DNA of 64,000 nucleotides from Liolophura sinensis (taxonomy: Eukaryota; Mollusca; Polyplacophora; Chitonida; Chitonidae). The stretch is from the NCBI RefSeq assembly GCF_032854445.1, contig NC_088296.1, positions 14,112,706-14,176,705 of the forward strand, written 5' to 3'. The translations under genes were made by a program, and so were the position numbers. This document shows positions 12,690 through 23,187 of the stretch, piece after piece. The stretch's first letter is position 1; each line of letters starts with the position of its first letter. The notes under the pieces were generated by a model. The model worked only from the letters and a program-made list of their open reading frames with translations, made no database searches and had not been told where the DNA came from.

Positions 12690-12950
12690 CAAGGTCTGTC
12701 TCCAGCCTGAGGATGATCGTGAGTTTTCCGCCGTCGTATAAGTGAAATATTCTTGAGTACGGAGTAAATAGTATAAATAAATTGTTCTCAAGACAGCAGA
12801 TTGACACCTTGACAATCAGTACACCGTCTATGCAATCAATTTTACATTCACTGCAGGTCCTCCCACCATAATGTTGGCTACAAGTGAAATATTCTTCAGT
12901 GCGGCGTAAACACCAACAAAATAAATAAATACATAAATAAATAAATCTGT
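12690..12950 (+). repeat. Two SINE-A 3' fragments
   Basis: Pieces at about 12690-12785 and 12855-12950 each carry the GTGAAATATTCTT(G/C)AGT block and an AAATAAATA-type end. They flank about 70 bp of other sequence. Confidence 0.7.
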
Positions 12951-13648
12951 GAGTCCCGAACAATTCTTCATCCTATGAATCAAACCTTGTGAAATGTCTG
13001 ATAGGGGTTGACCATTGAAATTTTAAGCACAAGTAACAGCTGGAAGGGTTAGAACATCGTCAGATAGAGGTAGGTGAACTGTGACAATGAACTGTCACAC
13101 TGACTTTGGTCTAGTGTGTATCCACCTTTAGTTGCAATATATACAGATTTACAGGCAAAATGAAGCAGAATCTTGATACCATTCAACAGACAGGAAACCT
13201 AACAAAGGCATCCTACAGGAGCAGCTGAAAATGTAGCTAAACATGATTTTAACCTGATTTGTGGTAAAAAAAGAGAATCGCACACTGGAGTATACAGCCC
13301 TCAATTGTGCGCGAACTGACATGGTGAAGTGGTGACAGGAGGAAATTAGGTTTACGTTTTAATTAGGTCACTGCCGTATAAACCAGGTTAAAATGCCATC
13401 GATACACTGTGTGTAGTTCGCCATTAGCAGGGTCTTCATCGATGTGCCACTACAAATCTACTCGTCGATGCAGGTATTTTTTTCCAGACATCAACTATAA
13501 TGGATAAGTGAATTTTGCCAGAAACTTCGTTTCAAATCATCGTTAAACATAATCCACAAAATAGTCAAGAAAGTACATTACAAAGCAAAGGCAAGCGCTC
13601 ATCGGTTTTTGATGACGTCATAAAGGCACAAGGCCCAGAGTGATCTGT
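12951..13648. other. No gene seen
   Basis: Spacer upstream of the direct-repeat element. No recognisable gene. Confidence 0.55.
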
Positions 13649-13989
13649 ACACAGACCCCCATTACAACTTACGTTTTTCGGTAGGGACGAAGGGAGGTAT
13701 GAGCTTTATTGATGAAAGTTTGAAATTCTGGGCGAGAAGACACAAGGTGTGAGGTAGTGATGAGGCTGCGAGTGACGTCCCCTTGGCGTTGCTAGGCACG
13801 CCTCCCAGCTGCCGGCATGGAAAGGTCCAGATTTTGACGGTCAACCTATGTCAAGATTTTTATGGCTTCTTTTTCACAGGCTGGGCCAGGTATGCACCAA
13901 AGCTTATTGGCCACGGAATGTTTGGGACTGAGCTACAGCGCTAGACGTAAACATTGTCGCTCATGGAAAATTAATGGGGGTCCGAGGCC
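13649..13989 (+). repeat. Left direct repeat of the HNH/transposase element
   Basis: Runs from ACACAGACCCCCATTACAAC to GGGGGTCCGAGGCC and matches 17371-17821 almost base for base. It lacks about 115 bp that the right copy has after GTAGGGACGA. Confidence 0.9.
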
Positions 13990-14247
13990 TGTACTGACGA
14001 AGTCACCAAAATGTGAAAAATGTCACTATGCGCTTAGATTTCGCTGCAGCCTGATAATTTTTGGTGGGTATGTCTGTGATGTGTTTTGCATTGATTGGGC
14101 CGTTTCATAGCTTCTTGGGGCTATTTATATTTTGAAAATATCCATTTTGATGAAAAATCGGTAAAATGCTGTTCAGTGTAGGGTAGCATGTGTATAGGCA
14201 TCCTGAAATGAACAACATGCAACGTTCTAGTATTCCTACGCTTGAAA

Positions 14248-14631
14248 ATGGAGACGTTCAGAGCAGAAATTGCTGCAAAAATTGAAAGTTTCAGTGTTTA
14301 TAGTGAAAACTGAGCCTGTCGAGTGTGGACTGGACCATTGACGAGGGATGGTCGATATGGTCTTGCCTCCTACAAAGACCCCGTCACACATCGATGGAAG
14401 AAGAAACACATCAGTAGACTTGTTTATATGGCCAGACAGGGGCTGTCACATTTAGATCCCAAGCTTGATTGTTCACACGTGTGCCACAACACACGCTGTG
14501 TAAATGTGGACCACATAAGCTTGGAACCGCATTGTGTTAACAATAACAGGCAGCGCTGCTGTCTCGGCCATGGGCAGTATGCAAGGTGCATGTTGCATTT
14601 AAGACTGAGCAGGTTGGTTTCCCCTCATTAA
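14248..14631 (+). pseudogene. His-Me-finger (HNH-type) endonuclease, zinc-binding loop family
   Basis: The frame opens with ATG at 14248, has an in-frame TGA at 14311-14313, then runs open to a stop ending at 14631. The sequence after the TGA contains SHVCHNTRCVNVDHISLEP followed by a second Cys cluster (residues CCLGHG, then Y..C). This is the His-Me-finger endonuclease zinc-loop pattern: invariant His next to Cys, the CN..RCVN..H core, and paired Cys ligands. Family members cut DNA and occur in homing or mobile contexts. At about 127 codons it is short for a complete nuclease, but the core is intact. It lies tail to tail with the transposase, about 110 bp apart, with AATAAA at 14636-14641. 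The TGA may be a disabling mutation, or translation may start after it. Confidence 0.72.
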
Positions 14632-14739
14632 AAATAATAAATAACAGATTGTTTCAGATTTTGCTCAATTTTTGTTATCATTTTTTAATTTCTTTCATAA
14701 GCAACAACAGCAGTGACAAATTATATACAAAATTGGCGG

Positions 14740-16600
14740 TTATAAATATCTAGTGCATGTGTGATCTGTTTGGGTGTTGTCCAGTTGTCCCTTGGCATAG
14801 TCAGTTTTTTCTTCTGGATTTGAAAGCCTGTACTCAATGTGCTCTCGAAGTTTTCTGGCTGTATTGCGGAGTGATCTCCCCTTAACTGTCTGTCGCTTCT
14901 TATAAACCTTGTGGTACTGGTTCACCCTTTCAATCTGTTGTACTGTTCTCTCGCTCCTAGGTGAAATACTGGCGCCGACAGCTTGGAGTTTGACAGCCGT
15001 GGACTTGTCCTGGCCATTGTTAAGTCTGTGGATTGTGGACGCCGCCCTTCCCTCCATATTTCTGCTGTAGTTTACATTCTTGGGCAAGGAGACGCTGAGT
15101 GATCTGTTGACAGCTTCGCACTTTTCAGTGCTGGTGTTCATCCGGAGACTGGTGACGGCTGTCTCGCTCAACCTCATGTGCAGTACTTCGGTCAATAGTT
15201 TCCTGTCGTTGTCATCCATGTTAAAAGGGCAGAGTTTACTGGTGGATAAAAACAGGGACCTCTCCCACCAGCTGCTGGTTTACCCTCCGGAGCAAACCAC
15301 ACTGTTCCTGCGGCATTTGGAACAGTCCCCACCGTAACACCCACAACCCTGGGTAGGCAAGTTTTTATTTTCCTCATGTCACCAATGTTCTCAGACATAA
15401 GTTGAGAAAATATCAAGCTACACCTGGCCTTAACATCCTGACTCAACACCTTCTGTGCTTTCTTCCTGGCTTCCCTCGTTCGGCCCTGTCCTTCGAACAT
15501 GGCATCGCTGAACTTAGCCTGGTTACATTTCTTGAACTGGGATCTACCAAGGTGCGTGGGGTCTGCTAACTGTTCGACCTCCCACAGTGGCTCGACCAGT
15601 CGGATGCCGTCCTCCACTCCCTTGGCTGACCTGGAGTCGCCGTCCGTGGTTACATGTTTGGTTAAAACACCTTGCCTCGCCAATCCCTCGCCAATCTCGT
15701 TCCCCATATTATACTCGGACCAGCGGGCATGTGGGTTTGTGTTCGCTGTGCACTCCTCGTGTCCTCCAGGGCACTTTACTTGAAGCCTTTTCCTCTTAGC
15801 CAGGACCCAGTCCAACACAATTTATTCTTCAGTGCTGCGGAGACAATGTATTGCTTGTCTGTTGATGTCTCCACAGCCAGGGAAATTGCTTGTGAAGCAT
15901 TCTGGCCCGGTTTCTTGGGACTGGTTATGGTAATGCTGTTGTAGCGAGTGTCTGTGGCCAGATCTATTGTGCTGTCATCCTCTCCTCTTTGCCTTTTGTA
16001 TGCCTTTACCTCTTCCACCTTATTTGTCATATCCTCTCTGTTCAGCTTTGCGATTGCAGATGCGACATGGTTTGCAGTGCGATGCATGTTCCTACGAGTG
16101 GCAGGCGGCACGTCCATCGCTGCAAATAGGAGTCTGGCTCGGGTGTTCCCCATTGGTGTGTCCTGGAGGCCTACTTGAAGAGCTCGGTTCACCGCCGCAG
16201 CTTTTTGGCCAGGTCTGTTGCATTCTACCTCTTTGTAGAATTTGTGGAAGCCAGATACATAGTCACAGTCACAGCACTTAAAACTGAACGCCCAGGCTAA
16301 ACCCCACTTTTTCTCTGCAGCTATCTCTAACCTGGGCAGTGGACAGTGGTCCTTGGTCTCACTGTGCTCAAGCATAACTTTGTTCCATATACACACCATT
16401 TTCTGTATGTCTATGAGTCGCATTCCTTCAGCAGCCCATTCCTGCTCATGTGTATCTCTGTCTGATCCAGCCGTGGAATCTACCTTGCACCGTCTTGGCC
16501 GCTGTATTCTCTTATTGTCAGGATGGTGTGTTCTTACAGCCTCCTGATTGGGCTGGAAATCTGTGTCCATCAAGGAACACCCAGGCAGAGGATTCAGCAT
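14740..16600 (-). pseudogene. Mutator-like DDE transposase, two frameshifts
   Basis: Three overlapping minus-strand frames (16600-15776, 15818-15192, 15219-14740) read through one protein of about 610 residues. The shifts are near 15790-15815 and 15195-15220. Recognisable blocks are KWGLAWAFSFKCCDCDYVSG near the N-terminus, MGNTRARLLFAAMDVPPATR, ATDTRYNS, KPGQNASQAI, VKCPGGHEECTAN, TTDGDSRSAKGVE, ADPTHLGRSQFKK, and KCEAVNRSLSVSLPKN. They match the Mutator-like transposase domain of invertebrate genomes as I know it. Candidate DDE residues are Asp at 15642-15644, Asp at 15561-15563 and Glu at 15115-15117; this assignment is inference. The frame is open upstream to 16681, so a few N-terminal codons may precede 16600. 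Confidence 0.82.
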
Positions 16601-17370
16601 GTCTGTAACTGCTGACAGGTTATTTGAGCGATCCTGGGCCTTTCCAGCTTGAAATCTTGGGGGGCCTGGCTGGGTGGTCTTTTAAAGGGTTTCATCCTGT
16701 TATTCAGTGGGGAACTGGGAAACTAGTCTTTTCTTAAGTCCTGTCCACTAAAAAAGTGCCTGTGAGTAGGTCTTCATCACCTTGAGGCATTATTCTTGCT
16801 TTGATTTTGGTCACAAATGATTGTTCCGAAATCGTGACAATCCACTTTGATACCCCCTACCACACTGTCAGTCAATTTTTTTCACATAGTTGCTGAAGTA
16901 AATGTCTTATATTTTGACATTTAATTGTCAGATAAATTGCCTATATTTTGCTGTATGCTTTGATACTTTTGGCTTGTAACTTTGATATTTAAAGCTGCTC
17001 TGAGTAGAAAAGTCTTCTTAAAAATGTATATTTCTCTAAATGGTTGCTTTTGAAAAGACTAAAGTGCTCTGTCAATGTGATTTTTTAAACTTTTCTTGCA
17101 GGTAAACATCTTGTCTTTCCAAAACAGTTGACCTGATGGAGATATATCGAACGGTATATGCACTGCAAAGCTTCAAAGTTTACACTTCAGAGTTTTTTCA
17201 CCCTGAAAAAAAGACACATACCCAAGATGTGGGTACCCCAACTTGAATTCATTCAACTCCAAAGTTTCTGCATGTATCAAGCCCTAATTTTGCCTGTGAG
17301 GTTCTGAAGTGTCAGGAACTGTGTGGTGCAAAAAGGATTGATTTTGAAAAAAGTTGGCTGGTGTGATAGG

Positions 17371-17821
17371 ACACAGACCCCCATTACAACTTACGTTTTT
17401 CGGTAGGGACGATTGTAGTTCTGTGAATTTTAGGGTGTAAAGTCTTTTTTTGCTGCCAGCCTGCCGTTTTTGGTGTACAGGTGCATGCTTGGTATCAAAA
17501 TGATGGAAATTGTCTAAGCTTTGGGCAGGTATGAGTTTTAATGGTGAAAGTTTGAAATTCTGAGCGAGAGGACACAAGGAGACAGGTGGTGATGAGGCTG
17601 CGAGTGACGTCCCCTTGGCGTTGCTAGGCACCCCTCCCAGCTGCCGGCATGGAAAGGTCCAGATTTTGACGGTCAACCTATGTCAAGATTTTTATGGCTT
17701 CTTTTTCACAGGCTGGGCCAGGTATGCACCAAAGCTTATTGGCCACGGAATGTTTGGGACTGAGCTACAGCGCTAGACGTAAACATTGTCGCTTATGGAA
17801 AATTAATGGGGGTCCGAGGCC
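17371..17821 (+). repeat. Right direct repeat of the HNH/transposase element
   Basis: Same orientation and ends as the left repeat (ACACAGACCCCC to GGTCCGAGGCC), plus an extra segment at about 17412-17526. A reversed SINE-A begins just outside it. Confidence 0.9.
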
Positions 17822-17844
17822 ATCTAAGTCTACGTCTAGATTTG

Positions 17845-18035
17845 AAGACGCCAGCCTGTGTTATGGTGGGAGGAAACTGGGCAGAGCACGGGAGAAACCC
17901 ACGACCATCCTCAAATTGCAGAAGAGGCAGCCAGCATCACGTGGATTTGACTTCCATGTGACCTCATTGGTGAGAGCCTCCTGAGTCTATGCGCCCCGCT
18001 AGCGTGCTGACTCCGTCCGTCACGGAGTCACCCCG
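17845..18035 (-). repeat. SINE-A, tail truncated
   Basis: Reversed SINE-A with the TATGGTGGGAGGAAAC block and a recognisable head region (GGTGAGAGCCTCCTGAGTC, CGCTAGCGTGCTGA). The AT-rich tail is missing. Confidence 0.75.
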
Positions 18036-18401
18036 GTTTCATAGTGGGATTTCTATCGCAGGTATATGTGTGAACAGGAAAGGCAATAAGTACCTTGCTA
18101 AAATAAGATCGATATCTAAAGAATTCTTTCTTTAATTTTTATTATTGTGAAACTGATATAGCTAATTTATTTGCTTTAATCAAAAAATTTCTCCAAAATT
18201 TTAGGTGTTTCAACGTGCATGAGATGGCTACACGATGAGCTAATCGATCTACAAAGGCCGGGATCCAATGTGTACATGCTACTGCGATGGTGGATCCCTC
18301 AAACTGGCAAAGGGCTCGACGAATCTATCGGAGCAGAGGCTCAGGGAAGTAGAAAGACTATCATTGTTTAAAAGTGAATCATTCATACATGTGTTTGGAA
18401 G

Positions 18402-18575
18402 AAAAAACGTTAATGCCTACCCTGGTTAAAAACAAAACATAAGATGGTAAAATACACATTGTGATACAGGCTCTTTTTCACTAACGTTAAAAAAAGCGTT
18501 AATGCCTACCCTGGTTAAAAACACTACATAAGATGGTAAAATACGCATTGTGATACAGGCTCTTTTTCACTAAAT
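18402..18575 (+). repeat. Tandem duplication, about 88 bp
   Basis: Two copies of a unit containing CGTTAATGCCTACCCTGG, AACATAAGATGGTAAAATAC-like and TGATACAGGCTCTTTTTCAC blocks. They lie in the intron sequence upstream of the EGF exons. Confidence 0.9.
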
Positions 18576-19551
18576 TTCTTAAGATAAATTAATTGCTTAT
18601 TAAAGTCGGTAGTTTTTTCATTAAGTCCGAAGTTGGGTTACATATATAGAAATTCAGTTAATCTTCTAATCAAACACTTTTGCATTTAGGAACAAATTTC
18701 AGGTAGTCTGTTCCTGGGGAATTTGTCAAAATCGCATGGCTCACCTGGATACGAATTTCATATCCTAACCACCTGGGAACATCAAAAGACCTCGCCTATC
18801 TGATATGTCAAATGCATATCCTCTAGTCTATATGATTTAAAACATGGCCATCCCTTTTTTTTGGTGATGGGAGTAAGATTTAAATGATTGATGGCCACGT
18901 GGTCACGATGATGGCCAGGTGGCCTCGGGAAATCGCCATTATTTACAGAAAGACTTCGCGACGTGGTTATTGTACTCGCGAAATCGCGCTCGCGTAACGG
19001 TGCACAGCAACGCAATATGCGACGCGAAGTGTTGAATGTATTGATATTCTTACATACATGTTAATTTTGTTGTTGATGAAATTCTACCATAATAATATCG
19101 ACCATCCAAAAGCGTTGATAGAAGTGTAGGGTAAATTATTAGGTATGATTATTTCTCCCATATATTTGTATTACTATTTTCTCATTACACTGTATTTTTT
19201 CCTTCACAGAAATATGTATATATCACTTGTTGAATGGGTTTACCTACATATACGTAAACGTTTTACTAATTCATAAATATATTTCATAAAGCTGCAGCTT
19301 ACTGTGAAAACAATGCATTGACATCGATGCATAACGAAGGATGGACGATAAGACCCATTTTACGTTCATAGGTGAAACAAATCTTCATCTTTGTGTTTTC
19401 CTCTTCTTGAAAGAATAGGCGTATGCATAAAATACATCAAATAATGTGTGTACATACTTTCACGCTCCACGGCCTATTAGCAATATTAGTAGTTGAAAGT
19501 CGTTGATTTTTTGAATTTATGTGAAATTTTATTAATATGATCTCTGCACAG

Positions 19552-19695
19552 CTTCTAACACCGAGGATGATCCGTGTGCATCAAATCCATGTGGAGATAA
19601 CTCTGTGTGCGTGGATAATAACGGCCTCGTTAGATGTGATTGTAACGACGGATTCCAACGCTCGGCAACGGAGAGTCCCACTGCGGCCTGCACTG
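19552..19695 (+). CDS. EGF-domain exon 1 of 3, membrane receptor-like gene
   Basis: A 144-bp exon in phase 1-1, with acceptor TCTCTGCACAG before it and donor G|GTACAG after it. It encodes 48 residues with six Cys in EGF order: C-ASNP-C, then C after GDNSV, C after VDNNGLVR, C-x-C (CDC), and a last C after NDGFQRSATESPTAA. This is a complete EGF-like domain, expected extracellular, possibly for ligand binding or adhesion. It is one of three tandem copies and belongs to the same transcript as the linker, transmembrane and tail exons downstream, since the phases chain 1-1-1-1-2. Upstream exons and signal peptide were not found. The ATG-started 62-aa frame over this place is a different frame and is not the gene. 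Confidence 0.88.
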
Positions 19696-20376
19696 GTACA
19701 GTATCAGTTTATTAATAAAACATAGACACATATCTGCAGAGTTTGTACCCATAGTACCATGCCTTCGAAAATAGGCATTCTTACATCAGCCTGTACAAAG
19801 TGCCGTAAACATATCTCGCGTAACGGTGCACAGCAACGCAATATGCCACGCGAAGTGTTGAATGTATTGATATTCTTACATACATGTTAATTTTGTTGTT
19901 GATGAAATTCTACCATATTAATATCGACCATCCAAAAGCGTTGATAGAAGTGTAGGGTAAATTATTAGGTATAATTATTTCTCCGATATATTTGTATTAC
20001 TATTTTCTCATTACACTGTAATTTTTCCTTCACAGAAATATGTATATATCACCTGTTGAATGGGTTTACTTACATATACATAAACGTTTTACTAATTCAT
20101 AAATAGATTTCATAAAGCTGCAGCTTACTGTGAAAACAATGCATTGACATCGATACATAACGAAGGATGGACGATAAGACCCATTTTACGGTCATAGGTG
20201 AAAAAATCTTCATCTTTGTGTTTTCCTCTTCTTGAAAGAATAGGCGTATTCATAAAATACATCAAATAATTTGTGTACATTCTTTCACGCTCCACGGCGT
20301 ATTAACAATATCAGTATTTGAAAGTCGTTGATTTTTTGATTTTATGTGAAATTTTTTTAACATGATCTCTGCACAG

Positions 20377-20520
20377 CTCCTAACACCGAGGATGATCCGT
20401 GTGCATCAAATCCATGTGGAGATAACTCTGTGTGCGTGGATAATAACGGCCTCGTTAGATGTGATTGTTACGACGGATTCCAACGCTCGGCAACGGAGAG
20501 TCCCACTGCGGCCTGCACTG
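20377..20520 (+). CDS. EGF-domain exon 2 of 3
   Basis: Second copy, also 144 bp and phase 1-1, with the same CTCTGCACAG acceptor and G|GTACAG donor. It differs from exon 1 by very few residues, for example CDCYDGF instead of CDCNDGF. All six EGF cysteines are kept. In-phase duplication of a symmetric exon adds one whole domain to the protein without disturbing the frame. Confidence 0.88.
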
Positions 20521-21202
20521 GTACAGTATCAGTTTATTAACAAAACATTGACACATATGTACAGAGTTTGTATCCATAGTACCATACCTTCAAAAATAGG
20601 CATTCTAACATCAGCCTGTACAAAGTGCAGTAAACATATCTCGCGTAACGGTGCACAGCAACGCAATATGCCACGCGAAGTGTTGAATGTATTGATATTC
20701 TTGCATACATGTTATTTTTATTGTTGATGAAATTCTACCATATTAATATCGACCATCCAAAAGCGTTGATAGAAGTGTAGGGTAAATTATTAGGTATCAT
20801 TTTTTTGCCCATATATTTGTACTACGATTTTCCCATTACATTGTATTTTTTCCTTCACAAAAATATGTATATATCACTGGTTGAATGGGTTTACTTACAT
20901 ATGCGTACACGTTTTACTAATTCATAAATAGATTTCATAAAGCTGCAGCTTACTGTGAAAACAATGCATTGACATCGATACATAACGAAGGATGGACGAT
21001 AAGACCCATTTTACGTTCATAGGTGAAAAAAATCTTCATCTTTGTGTTTTCCTCTTCTTGAAAGAATAGGCGTATTAATAAAATACATCAAATAATTTGT
21101 GTACATTCTTTCACGCTCCACGGCCTATTAACAATATTAGTATTTGAAAGTCGTTGATTTTTTGATTTTATGTGAAATTTTATTAACATGATCTCTGCAC
21201 AG

Positions 21203-21346
21203 CTCCTAACACCGAGGATGATCCGTGTGCATCAAATCCATGTGGAGATAACTCTGTGTGCGTGGATAATAACGGCACCCTTAGATGTGATTGTAACAAG
21301 GGATTCCAACGCTCGGCAACGGAGAGTCCCACTGCGGCCTGCACTG
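21203..21346 (+). CDS. EGF-domain exon 3 of 3
   Basis: Third copy, 144 bp, phase 1-1, with acceptor CTCTGCACAG and donor G|GTACAG. Changes cluster in the second half of the domain (NNGTLRCDCNKGFQ instead of NNGLVRCDCNDGFQ), and the cysteines are intact. After this exon the repeat unit ends at about 21465 and unique intron follows. Confidence 0.88.
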
Positions 21347-21564
21347 GTACAGTATCAGTTTATTAACAAAACATTGACACATATGTGCAGAGTTTGTATC
21401 CATAGTACCATGCCTTAAAATAGGCATTCTTACATCAGCCTGTACAAAGTGCAGTAAACATATCTGATTATGATAAGCCGGCTTAGCATCAGTTTTATTT
21501 TATTAACATTATTTTATTAAACAATTAAGTTATCGATAATCAGCTAAATGACCTTTACTTTTTA

Positions 21565-21727
21565 TTTTTTTTTATTTGATTGGTGTTTTACGCTGTACTT
21601 AAGAATATTTCACTTATACGACAGTGGGAGGAAGCCGGGCACACCCCTATCAGGGAAAACACGCGACCGTCTGCAGGTTGCTGCAGACCTTCCCACGTGC
21701 GACCGGACATGAAGCCACCACATTGAG
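21565..21727 (-). repeat. SINE-A, reversed, within the EGF-gene intron
   Basis: Tail ATTTGATTGGTGTTTTACGC at the left, central GTGGGAGGAAGCCGGG block, and GACCTTTACT on both sides as a likely target duplication. The head is truncated. Confidence 0.8.
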
Positions 21728-22142
21728 ACCTTTACTCGACTAAACAATATGAAACCGGTATGGGTCTCTTGTGAAACATGACCTAACTTTGACTGTATGA
21801 CTGTAGCTTAAAGTGAGGAGGTACATGGTGGTGGTGGATGGCATATTCCGTGCAATAAGCTGTTAAAAGATATGTATAAAAGGTTCAAATTCCCCATGTA
21901 AGCAGTTTAACGTTTTGACAGCCGGGTGTATATTCCTGGGTCATGGCAGAGGGATCAGTTGAAAATGGTGCGTCCCTTTCAATGACGAGGACATCCTCTC
22001 ACTGTCTCTTCGTGTTGGTGACAGGTGCTTTCCGGAGTGTATCGTATGCGCCTGAGTCCCTACATATGATATACATCATATGCTCTTGGATGCAATTTGT
22101 CGATGCGATTTGGTACATTAAATGGCATTTGTTTTATTCCAG

Positions 22143-22169
22143 CAATACAAGCTCCCGATGACGAATCAG
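22143..22169 (+). CDS. Linker exon of the EGF membrane protein
   Basis: A 27-bp micro-exon in phase 1-1 between acceptor TTTTATTCCAG and donor G|GTACGG. It encodes the short acidic stalk AIQAPDDES before the membrane segment. It is supported by splice signals and by phase agreement with both neighbours. So short an exon could be a chance match, so confidence is moderate. Confidence 0.6.
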
Positions 22170-22460
22170 GTACGGAAACTTTGAAATAAAAATGTTTTGA
22201 GATTTTTAGCCTTGGTGCCAGATTGACAGCAGTTCAACTTAGCTTGAAAATTGAAAATAAATTAGAGTTACTCTTGAATGAAGAGGTAGAAATTTACAAA
22301 CATTGATCAGTGTGACACACTGGCAGTAAAGCTCAGACTTCCGTGGTTTTCTGCGCTGTTTGTTTAACGACCAATTGAACATGTTAAAATATGTGACGTT
22401 GACTTATCCAATCATTTGGTTTATTTATTTGTTTATTTATTTAGTTATTTTCATTAGCAG

Positions 22461-22545
22461 GATCGCCGGCTTTGGGAGCAGCCCTTGGAGTCGTTGCTAC
22501 AATTGCAGTTGTGCTGGCTATTGTTAGTGTTGTTTTATACAAACG
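22461..22545 (+). CDS. Transmembrane exon of the EGF membrane protein
   Basis: An 85-bp exon, phase 1 in and phase 2 out, with acceptor TTTTCATTAGCAG and donor CG|GTAAGA. It encodes GSPALGAA, then an unbroken hydrophobic stretch rich in Val, Ala, Ile and Leu (about 20 residues), then the stop-transfer YKR. This is a typical single-pass type I membrane anchor. It places the EGF domains outside the cell and the 25.3-kb exon inside. The next exon is about 2.8 kb away, across an intron holding a SINE-A and a minisatellite. Confidence 0.85.
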
Positions 22546-22902
22546 GTAAGAGACCATTGAATATTTTTACAATCTCTTCCATTACTACGTGTGTTGGGAT
22601 AAATTAAGATATAGCACATGTATTTGTGTATATGATTTCTACAAAAACATAACTATATGTATTTTTTACTGAAGTACATGTAGGTTACTGTTTGCGATTT
22701 GTTTTTACAACGGATCGGTACGCTTTTACTGTTTAACAAACACCAAAACCACGTTTTTCTTTGCTTTGCATTAAATGCATAGCCCATACATTTTAAACCA
22801 GTCTGACGCATTTATCACCAATTGCGTAAGGACTGTAAAAAAATTACTTCGGCAGAAAATTACATTGGAGAAATAACGGTTAAGCTTACTTTGTAAAGAA
22901 GG

Positions 22903-23155
22903 GGCCTCCGTGGCTCAGTTGGTTAGCGCCGCTAGCGCAGCGTAATGACCCAGAAGTCTCTCAACAATGCGGTCGCTGTGAGTTCAAGTCCAGCTCATGC
23001 TGGCTTCCTCTCCGGCCGTACGTGGGAAGGTCTGCCAGCAACCTGCAGATAGACGTGGGTTTCCTCCGGGCTCTGCCCGGTTTCCACCCACCATAATGCT
23101 GGCTGCCGTCGTATAAATGAAATATTCTTGAGTACGTCATAAATTAGCTACAAAA

Positions 23156-23186
<31 letters not shown>

Positions 23187-23187
23187 A
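22903..23187 (+). repeat. SINE-A, full length with target duplication
   Basis: Head GGGGCCTCCGTGGCTCAGTT (A-box-like), B-box-like GAGTTCAAGTCC, body, and tail with an AAATAAA(TAAA)n run. ACTTTGTAAA occurs just before and just after. It sits in the intron between the transmembrane and tail exons. Confidence 0.9.

Larger units (their letters stand above)
13649..17821 (-). mobile_element. HNH plus Mutator-like transposase element with direct terminal repeats
   Basis: A unit of about 4.2 kb bounded by two direct repeats (13649-13989 and 17371-17821). Between them lie a plus-strand His-Me-finger endonuclease gene and a minus-strand Mutator-like transposase gene in tail-to-tail arrangement. Both genes are broken, so the copy looks dead. 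I could not see a convincing target-site duplication or terminal inverted repeats. The direct repeats are unusual for a DDE transposon and may instead reflect a nested or duplicated insertion. The strand given is that of the transposase. Confidence 0.7.
18984..21465 (+). repeat. Triplicated unit of about 825 bp, each with one EGF exon
   Basis: Three head-to-tail units start at the CTCGCGTAACGGTGCACAGC block (about 18984, 19816, 20640) and are nearly identical across intron and exon alike. Exon starts are 19552, 20377 and 21203, spaced 825 and 826 bp. The high identity of non-coding parts points to recent unequal exchange or an ongoing conversion process. Confidence 0.95.

Noticed and set aside
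15499-16281. Plus-strand open frames over the transposase
   Set aside because: They are antisense shadows of the minus-strand transposase, which has the conserved blocks.
18195-18371. Possible exon after TTTAG at about 18200
   Set aside because: It is open in one phase but ends in a stop with no donor, lacks a domain, and does not join the EGF exons in phase.
19537-19725. 62-residue ATG-started frames over the EGF exons
   Set aside because: They are in a different frame from the splice-bounded EGF exons and run through the donor site. The Cys pattern is only in the exon frame.
22903-23187. Functional tRNA gene at the SINE-A head
   Set aside because: The A and B boxes are present, but the sequence continues as a multi-copy SINE with poly(AAAT) tail and target duplications.
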